The notes under the pieces: model-generated
Told to the model about the DNA's origin: nothing
The model's input: only the letters and a program-made list of their open reading frames with translations
Databases searched by the model: none
Origin: Castanopsis chinensis
Lineage: Eukaryota; Streptophyta; Magnoliopsida; Fagales; Fagaceae
Reading direction: 5' to 3'
NCBI GenBank assembly: GCA_032878915.1
Contig: JAVQMG010000132.1
Span: 23,921,501 to 23,985,500, forward strand
Length of the DNA stretch: 64,000 nt
Translations under genes and position numbers: made by a program
Part shown: positions 1 through 12,800 of the stretch, piece by piece
Numbering within the stretch: position 1 is the stretch's first letter
How the letters are laid out: each line of letters starts with the position of its first letter

Positions 1-1265
1 ATTCTGTGCACCTCCGGCTTTGCTCCGTTTGACATCAACACAATTATCTAGAACTCCACTAGCACAAACCAATCCATTTGCCTCATTCACACCAACTTGA
101 CTATCTGGGACTCCATCAACACAATTTTTATCAGCTGCAGCCACTAACTCAAAAATTGTTTGCTCCAAATTCGGTGTGCATACCACTTCATTTGTGCATG
201 TCTCACCAACATGTGTATCTGGGACTTCATGATTAACACAATTATTTTCAGCTCCTGTCCCTACCTCACAACTTGTTGGCCCCAAATTCTGTGCACCTCC
301 AGCTTTGCTCCGTTTCCGTTTCTTTTTCTTAGATTTGACACCAACACAATTATCTGGAACTCCACTAGCACATATCAATCCATTTGCCTCATTCACACCA
401 ACTTGATTATCTGGGACTCCATCAACACAATTTTTATCAGCTGCAGCCACGAACTCAAAAATTGTTGGCTCCAAATTCTGTGCACATACCACTCTATTTG
501 TGCCTGTCTCACCGACAGGTGTATCTGGGACTTCATGATTAACACAATTTTTTTCAGCTCCCATCTCTACCTCGCAACTTGTTGGCCCCAAATTCTGTGC
601 ACCTCCGGCTTTGCTCCTTTTCCGTTTCTTTTGCTTAGATTTGACATCAACACAATTATCTAGAACTCCACTAGCACATACCAATCCATTTTCCACATTC
701 GCACCAACATGATTATCTGGGACTCCATCAACACAATTTTTATCAGCTGCAGCCGCTAACTCAAAAATTGCTGGCTCCAAATTCTGTGCACCTACCACTC
801 TATTTGTGTCTGTCTCACCAACATGTGTATCCGGGACTTCATGATTAATACAATTTTTTTCAGCTCCTGTCCCTACCTCACAACTTGTTGGCCCCAAATT
901 CTGTGCACCTCCGGCTTTGCTCTGTTTCCGTTTCTTTTTTTTAGATTTGACATCAACACAATTATCTGGAACTCCACTAGCACATACCAATCCATTTGCC
1001 TCATTCGCACCAACTTGATTATCCGGGACTCCATCAACACAATTTTTATCAGTTGCAGCCACTAACTCAAAAATTGTTGGCCCCAAATTCTGTGCACATA
1101 CCACTCTATTTGTGCCTGTCTCACCAACATGTGCATCTGGGACTTCATGATTAACCCAATTTTTTTCAGCTTCAGCCGCTAACTCAAAAATTGATGGCTC
1201 CAAATCCATTGCACGTATGGCTTTGCTCCGTTTCGGTTTCAAACTTTGAATCAGTGTTTTGCGAT
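1..1265 (-). repeat. 306-bp tandem repeat coding for about 102-residue units of the XRN C-terminus
   Basis: The same phrase recurs at about 1, 286, 592, 898 and 1204, giving spacings of 285, 306, 306 and 306 bp. The 285-bp unit lacks 21 bp of the lysine-rich motif. On the minus strand the frame is open from 1552 to position 1. Each unit reads approximately KKKKRKRSKAGGAQN, then LGPTSCEVG, NCVNHEVPDTHVGET, NRVVCAQNLEPTIFE, NCVDGVPDNQVG. Two related half-units are visible inside each unit (VNHEVPDTHVGE versus VDGVPDNQVGVNE). Unit lengths are multiples of three and differences are mostly single-base, so the array appears to be kept as protein. Confidence 0.9.
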
Positions 1266-4200
1266 TAACATGATTTGTAATTGGTACTCTCCCACACTCC
1301 AAACCATTTGCTCTAGTCTCGCCAACTTGTCCATCTGGAGCTCCATTATCACAATAAATGCAGTTTTTATAAAATCCAGCCCCACCCTGTGGAACAGTGT
1401 CAATCAAATTCAAATGGAATGTGAATCCATCTGCACCTATGTTGTCACCCAGTTCCATAGACCCCCACTTCTTTCTCGGAGGGTAACATTTAGATAGAAG
1501 TTTACGAGCTAATTTTGATAGAAGATGACCTGAGATTGACTTAGGGATGGACCTGCAAAAAGATTGAACTCATATTATTGATACGTATTCAAACCAAAGC
1601 ATTGATCCAAGTCAATTATTTAATTAGAACAAAAACACAGCAAGTACTATCAAGAAAATTTCCATGACACCAAAACCTTTGCCCATTCTAACGTAGGGTC
1701 ATATAGAATTTGTACCTGATCCACATGAAAATTGGGCAAGTGTGTAGGACTATGAATTGAGTGAAATCAGCCACACATGATTTTTTAATGACTACCATAG
1801 TATCCTTGAAGCAATTGATTAATTGACAGTTTTCCAATCTGACAATTTTGTTTAAAAGTTTAATTGCAAGTTTTATTTCATGCCAGATAACACTGAAGCA
1901 TTAAATAGGCAAAGCCTGATCTGATACAACCATGCTTATTAAATAGGGAGATATGTACTACTTCCTATCCTGTGAATTACATTATGATCAGGCATGGTTC
2001 AAAACAAGCTAAGTGAAAGATATTTAATTGGACATATAATTGTCTTCACCGGAAAATGGGAAACAGTCAAAATACTCACCTTTCAGAATGTATGCGTCCA
2101 AGGACAGCTGACTTCTTATGCCACAAAACAGGTGGAGGTAAAATGTCCTTCTTCCTGATAGACTGGGAAATGCAAAAAGCATGACAAAAACATAATGAGG
2201 ACTTATATTCAATGGAAAAAGAATTTTGATGCAGAAACTAAATTAACAAAATTTTTGTAAATATACACATTCCTAAAATATACAATATAGAATTTCCTAA
2301 AATAGCATAAATATTTATTACCTTCTGAATATATTTTTGAGATGTTTTTCTCGAATTATTTTTCTTTAACTTTACACCTAGATATACTTTACAAGATATC
2401 TCACCAACTTAGAGGTAAAAAAAATTCTGTCCATTCTTAAATCCAAGACAATACATAGGTTCAATTTTTGTGTGCCGGACATCCAACATATGAATTGACA
2501 AAAAGGGATTTTGAAAATATATTAATGAGTTACTCAGATTCCAATGCAGATTTTAATTATACTAATCAGCTAGCTACTCACAGCAATCTTTTTTGGTAAG
2601 TCAAACTTGCAGCCAATGCTGCTTGAAGCTATGACCTCACCCTCCACCTTGCTTTTTATAAGAGGAGGAAGTTATATTTGAGCTATATATTACACAACTT
2701 AGCAGCATATCTAGGCCCTATTTGAGGTCCCCAAGTTTTCAGAGAATGAATACATTAATTTAATGGGACCAAAGTAAAAGAGACAAAACATACCATGCGA
2801 GGCACTTTTACTCCTTTTGACAGACTAGTGATGTGAGAATGGAACGGTGGGCATTTGAAGAAGACTGATCTGCAGAAGCAACAGTATTTGCAAATAGTTA
2901 TAAAGATATGGTACCATATCAGTTGAATTAGTCTACAAGTGAAGCAAATTCATGAACATACAATACTTCATTATTAGAGATAATCTCCATGTCCTCAATT
3001 GGTGAAAAGATTTCCACAGGCTGCACAGGCTTCTCGGAAATGTACATGTACCCATTCATTCCATCACTGCAAAATGAGAGAAGTACCTTCAGATTAGCAA
3101 AAAATTCACATAAAAGTCCAAAAAGAATCACCTATTATCTCCTCAGTTGAAAGACTTATATATTGTAAAAAAGCAAGTAAATAAATACTTCTTTTACATA
3201 TTTTTTATTCTAATACATTCACTCTTTACTGATCAGAAAAAATAGGTCAAAATAAATCTTATTAGATTATTGATACTTGAGGTCCATTAGGGACAATGAA
3301 TGGCTTTTATTTTACATAAGGAAATATTTTGAAAGTTTTATATTGTTAATTAATAAATTAAAAAAACATATCCATTAATGTGTAAATATATAAGTAAAAA
3401 ATGAGCACTAAAATTGAGTTTACATTTTTTTAAATTCTTATAAATGTAAACCTTACAAGTAGTCTACTTCAATTAGCAGGGATTTTTTTTTTTTTTTTTT
3501 TTTTTTGTTCTTTTATCAACTTTGTAAATCTTACAAATTTTCACTTGTAATTCTTAAGGGGACTCTCTTGTGTATCCCAAGGGCTTTTGTTTCATCTCTT
3601 TTTTATAAAAATATCTTATAAAAAAAAGCAGAACAACTTGTCTAGCTTGAAACCGTTGGGCAGGCATCCTTATTTATTTGTGCTTCAATAAAAGGAATAA
3701 TTCCTGAAGAGATGGGTTTTTTTTTTTTTTTAATTTTATTATTATTAAGTGGGGATTTGAACACTAGAAGTTGTCAACTCTCTCCTGAATATTCATCATA
3801 TTGATGTAGGAGGATCCAATAATCCATCCAAAGCAAACCAGGTCACTAATTAGTAATTACTTGGATCTTGCCCACTAGCTAGCATGAGCCCTGTCTTTAT
3901 TTTATATTCTATTTTTGATAGGGAAGAAAAAACTAGCTATTGTTAATTTGTTACATCCCTAGTATTTTGGTAAGTCATGAGACTAGCATGTGAATTTTAA
4001 CGAATCTAGATATTTAACATTATTTTGTTGTTATGTGAAATGAAGGGGTGAGATCTTATCCTTTTTTTAACGCTAGTACATGTAGACTAGTCACTTGATG
4101 AGCTGTATCATAACCTAGGTTTTCAAAATAAAAAGATGTGACATTCATTTGACTACTATAAGACTATTTATGCTCTCTGGTACTAGATGTTGGGCCATTA

Positions 4201-6792
4201 AAAAGCAACATGTTCATAGAACTGAAATGAAAACGTTAAGATGGACAAGTTGCTTAGTTGAAAGTGGGTCATTGAAGAATGAAAACTGTCTCCCTCTCAA
4301 AACGATTTCACAAACCGATCAGGGGATTGTTTAGAGATTAGTTCTTCCACATTGATCAATAATCTCTTTGCACTTTCTTTCCCCATGAATACTGATCTTA
4401 AGGAATCTCGGCCTCTCTCATAATACATGGTAGATAATGTGTCACCTTCTTCAACCAAGAACTCAAAATTTTTTGATTCAACAAAGAAAAAAAAGGAAGC
4501 TCCCATAATAAATAAGTCAGAAATAACAAATGATGAAGACAGAAAGCAAGAAGAAAATCTAAAAAGAAATTTGGGCAAATTACAATTTACCCATCTGTTG
4601 TTTTGGCCGAAATTTAAGTTATCTACCTGTGATTTAAAATTCGACACTTTACTGACCTAGGGTTAACTCAGTTAGAGTTTCATAACCTATTTTAATTAAA
4701 AAAATGGCTAAATATGTAATTTTGCTAAACTTTTATGTCTCTTTCCTCCAAAAACACAAAAAACATAAAAATACAACATCAAATAAGATCAAAAGAATCC
4801 AGCAAAACACTTGAATCATGGGATTTCAAACCACAAGTTAGCAACTTAAATTTTGATCAAACCACAGATGAGTAAAGTGTCAAATTTTAAACCACAAATA
4901 GACAACTTAAATTTCGTCCAAACCACAAGTGGGTAAGTTGTAATTTACCCAAGAAATTAATGGCTAATATATGGTATCTAGGCCTCGATTATGGCCTAAT
5001 TCAAGGTGGCTAATTCAAGGTAGCCAGGCCTTCCCTACACCTCACCCTGCATCCCATTATATCCCCATCATTGCATGCAAAGGTTAACATCCAATAAACC
5101 ATGAAATTGATAGGAAAGGCTAAACTATAAAGTTCATGAAGCAACAAGCCATGAAGAAAATGAAAGAAACATACAAGCTCAATTTTTCAATTTTAATATT
5201 AAAAGAAAAAGGTGATATATAGATTCAGGCAGTCTTTGTTTTACAATTGGAACCCTCCTACCCAAGAAAGAATACAACTTGAACCCCATGCAAGTTCCAT
5301 TATTTGTACAGAGACCAATTATAGAGCTGAACATCTTAAATTCCAGCAAGTCCCATGCATGTTTTGAAAACCTAAAAGGTTCCATTCTCTAGTAAGTAGA
5401 AAGCAGAAATTTCATTCATCAAAAGAATAGCAGATATTTCAACCACTTATTTAGAAATGAATAATACTTGTCCAACACATTACCACACAAACCCTGATAG
5501 AGTCAGATTTTTCCTTATAAATAACTTGAGTCTCTAATACTTGAAAGATGAGAACATTGAGCACATATTCAAGGAAGTGAGACAACAACAGCAGTTTCAG
5601 CCACTCCCATAATCACAGTAGCAAAAGAAATAATCAATATAGATTCTGTGACATTGTGAATTACACACCTGAACTTTGGATTAATTTTTCGCTTAACTTT
5701 AGTGCCAGCAAACTTTGGATGAACAGCTTTTCTCTGACAGAAAGCAAGTATCTTCACCGTTAAAGGATCTGAAGCATGAACAAACAGTACATCCAGACTG
5801 AAACTATTTCTGCATCTTTCTTCTTCCTATACAAAGATATTATATAAGAAACCATAAATGAGGAGAAAATGAAAGTAGAATTATGAGTATAAGACAATAA
5901 GTTTCTCAAATGTCAAATCATACGTATGAGAAGTACCTCTGTTTGACATGTCAAAATAAGGGTATGATTATTTCTGACATAACTATTTTGTTGTATAAGT
6001 TCAGAAATGAAAGTAGAAGCAATGTTTTAGTCACTATAAATTAACAGAGATTTTGAGCATTCTTATAGCACCAACATTTAAATTATTAACAACTGGTGAA
6101 AAACGTGGAAAATTAAATAGGAACAAGCTGATCTTACTCAAATTCCTGACTAAAAAAAATCAATAATTGAAGGGAAAAATACCATATAACCTCACTTGAT
6201 TAGAGTCAAAATCACTTTACCCCCTAGACCTTTCTAATGCTATGCTAAACCTTCCGTAGGACTAAGCTGTCACCAATATTTTTTCCATTTCTATTCACAA
6301 AGTTTCACACATGCTGCCAAACTCTGGTCAGATTTCCCACACACTGTCAACCATAGCCCGATAACTGCCAGCCACAAGCCACAAAACCATTGCCAAACCT
6401 CCAGAGAACTATGCTCCCAAAATCCAGCCATCCAATACACATCAATGAAACCTTATCCAATAAAAATTGAAAACCACCCCTCATGGCTACAAATCACAAT
6501 ATGATCCTCCATTGCCTTACCACCACCACAATTTCCTAACACCACCTAGAAATTCCATCAAGCCCAGCCGACTTAGACTGCTCCCCCCCCCCCCCCCCCG
6601 GCAGGCATCCAACCACCACCAAACTGGCCGCCATCAAACCATGCTGCTAAACTCCATAGACCCACAGCATTAGAAAAATTGCCACACCCCTTCTCCAAAC
6701 CCAACTGAGACCACCCAAAACCTCTCTTGAAGCTGCTGCCGGCCACCCATCAAAAACCTTCAAGAGCCACATTCCAGTTAGTTGGAACAGGT

Positions 6793-6824
<32 letters not shown>

Positions 6825-9800
6825 CCAAATGGAGAAGCCAAGAAGAAAAAGGTAGTGTATCCAAAGCTTGAAATTCCGTCAGAAAATTTGATGGTGTCAT
6901 GCTCATCCAATCAAGTAGGTTTGGTGTAACATTTGAAAAGTTGGGCACAACATCATCATTACAGGAGGTATATAGCATTTTCTCTTAAATTAAATTTGCA
7001 TAGTGCAGTTGATCAAATTATTCAACAATATTCTCATGTCATGAAATTCAAGAATTATATGATACCAAAACCCTACACCCCATACTAAACTTTCAAACTA
7101 AATTCCAAGTAACATAGATTTCACTTATTACCATCAATGTATGCTCCACTTTTGAAATCTCCGAAAGAAGGCGTGACTCATCAATAAATGGTAACTTACA
7201 AACAGCCTGCCCATCAAAAGTAATATTAAGAAAATAATGAACACTCACAAAAATGTCATTAAAGTTACAAACATTGGCAAAGCTAAAGAATAACAAGGCA
7301 CATTAAATTATTGGCCAAAGAGAAAAGCATGAAACTCTGCTGGATTGTCAAAAATAAAATTAAAAGAAGCTAAGAAAAAAGGGCATCTAAATTCATACTC
7401 ACAAAAGCCAAGAAATGTAGGTTAGTCATTTAGCTTAGTCATCTAAATTCAAAGAATTGGTGTGTTGTTGAGATGATATGAGTGGCACTGGGAAAAAGGA
7501 AATTGACTGTTGGACATGTAGGGTGCAGGTATAATGCTGGTTAGGTTGAGGCCCCTGAAGAAAAGGAGGTGGTGGGAAGAAAAATGGTAGGATAGCTAAA
7601 AGATGTTGGTATTGGGAATTGAGGTGGTAATGTAAGCAGTGGAGGTGGGGAAAGAGGTGGCGGACGTAGGATAGTCATTTGGTCCTATCACAACTTAGTC
7701 CACAAACCACCAATTGTCACAGTTGACACCCTAAAGTTTGGATTAAAATAAAATCTTTAGGGTTAAGTTACATCCAAATTTTCAGTTTCCACACGTGACT
7801 CCCTAAAGTTTGAAAAAAATAAAATCATTAGGATTCCATCCAAATTGACAGATTTTGCGTTTCTGGGACAAACTTTCAATTAGAATTAACCCAGTTGTAG
7901 TTTGGCCCTATTGCTATTTAGTCACAAAAATTTTCAGCTGCTACATTTTGGCCTCCCATAGTGTGGATTAAAATCAAATTATTAAGCGGTCCTTGGAAAG
8001 AACCCTAAAATTTTCATTTTTAGTCCAAACATTAGGAGTCCAATATAGCCATTGATGAAAAGATGAGAAAGAGTCGCTTATGATGGTTTGGTCATGTTCA
8101 GAGCAGAGCGAATGCACTGGTAATAAAAAGTGAGTTGATCTAAGTTGAGGAAATGAGAAAAGGTAAAGGAAGACCAAAAATAACATGAGTAGAAATTATA
8201 TAAAAATAAAAGGATTGCCAATTAGGGAAGTAACATAAAATATGACTTTAGATTAGAATAGAATGGAGAATAAGAATACATGTGATTGACCCTAACTAAT
8301 CTGTAAACTAATATGTTGAAAATCCATAGCTGACCCAAAAAATTTGAGACTGACGCTTTGTTGTTGCAGTTGTTGAAACCACTTAGGAATCCAAATGTCA
8401 AGTTTTTTTTTTTTTTTTTTGTGATAAATAACGAAAAAATCCAAATGTCAATTAAGAGACACTTTATTATAAAATTCTAATGCATTAGATACATATGATA
8501 CGATTTGAATTCATTATATATTTAATAACTATACTTAGAATTTGGCGCCTTGCTTTACTAGGCTGAGCAGCTTTTGCCTTTGACTACACTGATCTATGAC
8601 ATAAGTTTTGACAGCCAGGAAATATAATCAATTACTCCACATGCATGACTTAGTTTACCTATGGAAAAAATAATCAAAATTTTTTCCAACTCAGACACAA
8701 TTAGTTTACATCAACACTATTAGACAGAGCATTAACACATAGAATCAACCATCACCTGCCAAGAAAAGTGTTTCCCATTCATATCAAGCTCAAAATCTGC
8801 CAAAAAAATTATTACCAGATATTAAAAGGCAGTAAAATTTATAAGAATTTCTCTGCAAACGATAAACTACTCAGCAGAAATCCTACCAGTAGGGTAAAAA
8901 TCTGATAAAGGTGATGACGTATCTGTCATCAGCTTCCTGTAAAACAAAGGAAGAGCATGTGCACTGCATGTGCACCCATTTGGTCACATCTTATTACAGA
9001 AATAAATTAGGCAAAACAAATAAATATACTAATAAATAAAAATTAAACTGAAAACCTTGCAGCAGGCAATACACTCAACAACTGATCAAATGGCTTGAAA
9101 GGTTTCCCTAATGTGAATTCAATTTTTAATTGATCAACACCAATAAAGTCTGAAGCAAACGGGGCATAATGATATGGGTAAAACCTGTAAATCAAGAACT
9201 AAGAATAATTAGGCAAGGAAATTAAGATGTTCTATGAAAATGAGAACAAGTCATCAAGAACTGAAATTGTCTGCTACATTCAAAATAAGCATTGCATAAT
9301 ATACATTGAGCATTGCACAATGATAAGGTATTGACGAAGTCAGGTTTTCACGGGAGGGAGGAGAGAGAGATTCTGCAAGCAGCTAAGGCAATGCCATAGC
9401 AAAGTTGAAGAAAGAACCAAGAATGGTGATATGACAACTAAGTAGGAAGTTAAAAGAAAATTCTAAAATGAAAGATAAGAAAGCACTACTTACCATTGCC
9501 ACGAGCAAACTCCTTCGTAGTAGTAATGCATGACCCAACATATCCCTTCAATATATTTAGAAACCTACATCGATTGCAATACTTCAGAAAATTGTATATG
9601 ATAAAAACAATATATTTTTTTTATAAAAGATAATAACAATGGTCAATGAAGCCCAGCAGATTAAAGCAGAGGTGAAGGTAAACAAAAGTAAAACACATCA
9701 CCGTGAATGTGCAGCATAAATGAACTCGCATATATATATATATATATATAAGTTGAAAAACTATATAAAAAGCACAATACAACACAATCACTTCAACTAA

Positions 9801-12800
9801 AAATTAAAACCAATAAATCAATCAATAAAAAGAAACAAATCAAACAAAAAAACGCTATAATTTTTCTAAATTCACAGTTTTAATTTTTTTAAGTGAAAAT
9901 AAATGTATTCAAAAGAAGTTATGGTTAACATACAGAGGATGTTTATCAAACCACTCCCCTCTTTTTATAGGTAATCAAAGATTTATTTCATAAAAAGGAC
10001 ATCATGGTCATATCAAACCACTCCTAAATTCACAGTTTTAAATTAAAGTCGAAAGAACTTAAATACAGTATAATTATGTGCAGTAAATATAATTTTCTCT
10101 CGCGCTAAATGGATAATTAATAATGCACATGCGTCATTTGTGACACCCGGCCAGTAGGGATAAAGAAAAAATTTATTTCCAGAAATAACTTTTTTCTAGG
10201 CATTGAGCTCAAAATTTTGAAATACTCATCAAGAGTGAAAAATAAAGGCAGGACAGATTCTTCGAACATAGAATTCAAGTAAGATAAATTTCATAGTAGA
10301 TTTTCTAACCGCATGTCTCCGAATTTTCTCACAGGCATCTTCAGTTTCAGCCTCAAACTTTTCAGCATAAAATCTTTCCTTCCAACCCTTTGTTTCTCCC
10401 AGCTTAATCTGTCAAAGCAACAAGAGCTTAAATGAATACAAGAGACCACTCACATTGAAATTTATAGGTATCTTAAAGTATAAATGAACAGTAAACCTCA
10501 TCCACAACTGCATTTGTGCCAACGGATGACAAGTTGATTGGTGTTTGAGTCTCAACAGAACTTGACTGGTTCAAAGACATTAAAATCTTCATAAATTCTC
10601 AGTTTTCACAAGTAAAACAAAACTCAATTTATAATTTCAAAGTTTGATTATATAGTACACTCACGTTTCGGTGATTTTGACTTATAAGGTTACTTGAGGA
10701 ACGGGTATTCTTCTTATTTGAAAATCGTCGATGGCGGAGTCCTCTTTCCTTCTGCATCTGAATAATGGACATTTTTTATAGACATTATCAGTCCACAGAT
10801 TGTAAAAATATGAAATATTCTGAAATTTATGCATTGAAAATAACTGTTTTTTACCTTTTACAATATACTCAGGTTCTAGAAAATCTTGTCAAATATTAAT
10901 TGAAAATCTTTCTACCATACTAAAAACAATAAAAAGTGGATTTATCACTCAAATCGAGTACAAAAATGAAGGTGCTCAATCAGGATGCTGTACCAAGCAC
11001 AATAATGAGGGTTGCATGTAGCCTGAGACTACTTAATTTATGCGTAGGCCCATATAAAGATTCCAAACCTTGCAGAGGTCATTTCAAGTAGATCAGTGAT
11101 GCAAGACAACCAGAACAATTAAATAGTAAAATTAAAAGACAGGAAAATTAGGGGATAGAACCTAGGAGCCAACATAAAGCGAGGAAAACCACTAAAAATC
11201 AGCACCTAGGGTGGAACTAGAGTCTGCACCAGACCAAAGAAACCAAAAGGCCATTGTTTTCATTCATCAAAATCGTAATCCCATTATCCCCCTTGAAAAG
11301 AGTACAATAGTTTGCTTATAAAGGATTGCTAAACCCTAATTCTAATTGGCGTAGGAAGCCTAACAGCCTTATTACTAACCTTACTTCAAGATATTAAAAT
11401 ACTAATAGCCTAATAAACTACTATTACTCCAAACATATATATAAAATTGACTTGCAAATATAAATAGTACTATATTAAAATAAAAGTTTTTTTGAGTTTT
11501 TCATGATTTCTTTCTTGCTGTAGTTGGTTTTTTTTTTTTTTTCCTGTTGCTCATCATCATGAACAACTTGTATTTTTCCTACTTATTTCATTAATAATAT
11601 TTCTTCTGATTTCCTATCAAAAAACAAAAGCTTGTGTGTTTTCCACATCAATCTGTCTTCGAGACACCAACCAGCCAGAATTGAGTTCAAAAGGCTTGGA
11701 AAAACCCATAAGAATACAAGACCAATGAGCAAGAGCAAAAATATCTACACCTAACCAGTAGATTGATGCGGAAATATCTACCAAGAGCAAAAATAAGAAA
11801 ACAAGAGCAAAAATATCTACACCTAACCAGTAGATTTGAATCACTAAAGAATCCAACCAGACAATGAGCAAAAATCTTCCACACTTCCCACATATAGACA
11901 ATATAGATTACAACTTACGCATTCCTCACTTATTCCAATTACATTTCCAGAAAATCTCAGAAAACATAGTATAGGAGGGTGCAAACTCAGAATTTCCATT
12001 ACCAGGACATTATCAGGTCTTCTTTTGTCCAAAAACAGGACGATCTAAGATCCTGCTAGGTGTCCGGCCCATCTATCTTCATACTGAATTTTTCTATCCC
12101 ATTCTTGAGGCCAGACAAGTAGTTAGGAGGAGCGGACAAGCAAAAATTTATCATCCACAGAATAAAACACTTAAAAAATCCAGACCAAAAGATGACTCCA
12201 AGAACATTCACAAAACCAAGAAAAAACCAAATGCTTTCCTGTACTCAAGCCTTCAAGGATCTATTAAAGGGTCAGCTGACATTTATTTCATCACCTAAAA
12301 ATAATCATTTTCAAATTAAACTTAATCTATGTGACACTTGTCCCAGAGCTGTTGTTATCAGCTTCACAGCTTGCCTTCATTTCTATCTTGTAAATTTCTT
12401 TCGAAGGAAAGGAACTAAAAGGAACTAAATCATGTACATATTAATATACACATAGTCCTAGCAAGAAAGAATAAATGGAAGTTACAATCTAAAAGAAAGA
12501 GAACCAATGCAGTCTATAATAGAACATATGTCACTATGGCCCAAAACATGAGAACTTTCAAACAAGCTTCTAACAAAGACAATTCTAGCTATCATCAAAA
12601 AGGCATCTACACCTTCAAAAGTACAATGATTTCTCTCCCCCCACAAAGTTCACAAAAGACATAACGAAGCTCAATTCCAAACAAATGAAGAATATTACCA
12701 TATCAATTCCTACATCTCAAAGTAGCTTAACAACACTATTTGACATTAAATTACCCATTGAACCGAAAAGCATAATAGATAAAAATTTTACAAGTTATAG

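Noticed and set aside
160..1497. Plus-strand ORFs with Cys/Ile-rich products over the tandem repeat
   Set aside because: They are the antisense of the XRN exon 22 frame; the minus frame continues a spliced XRN model and the plus frames are broken between units.
10925..12190. Short ORFs with repeated IYWLGVDIFALV-type text
   Set aside because: The repetition comes from a small DNA duplication (about 11735 and 11805). No domain is recognisable and it lies within an XRN intron.
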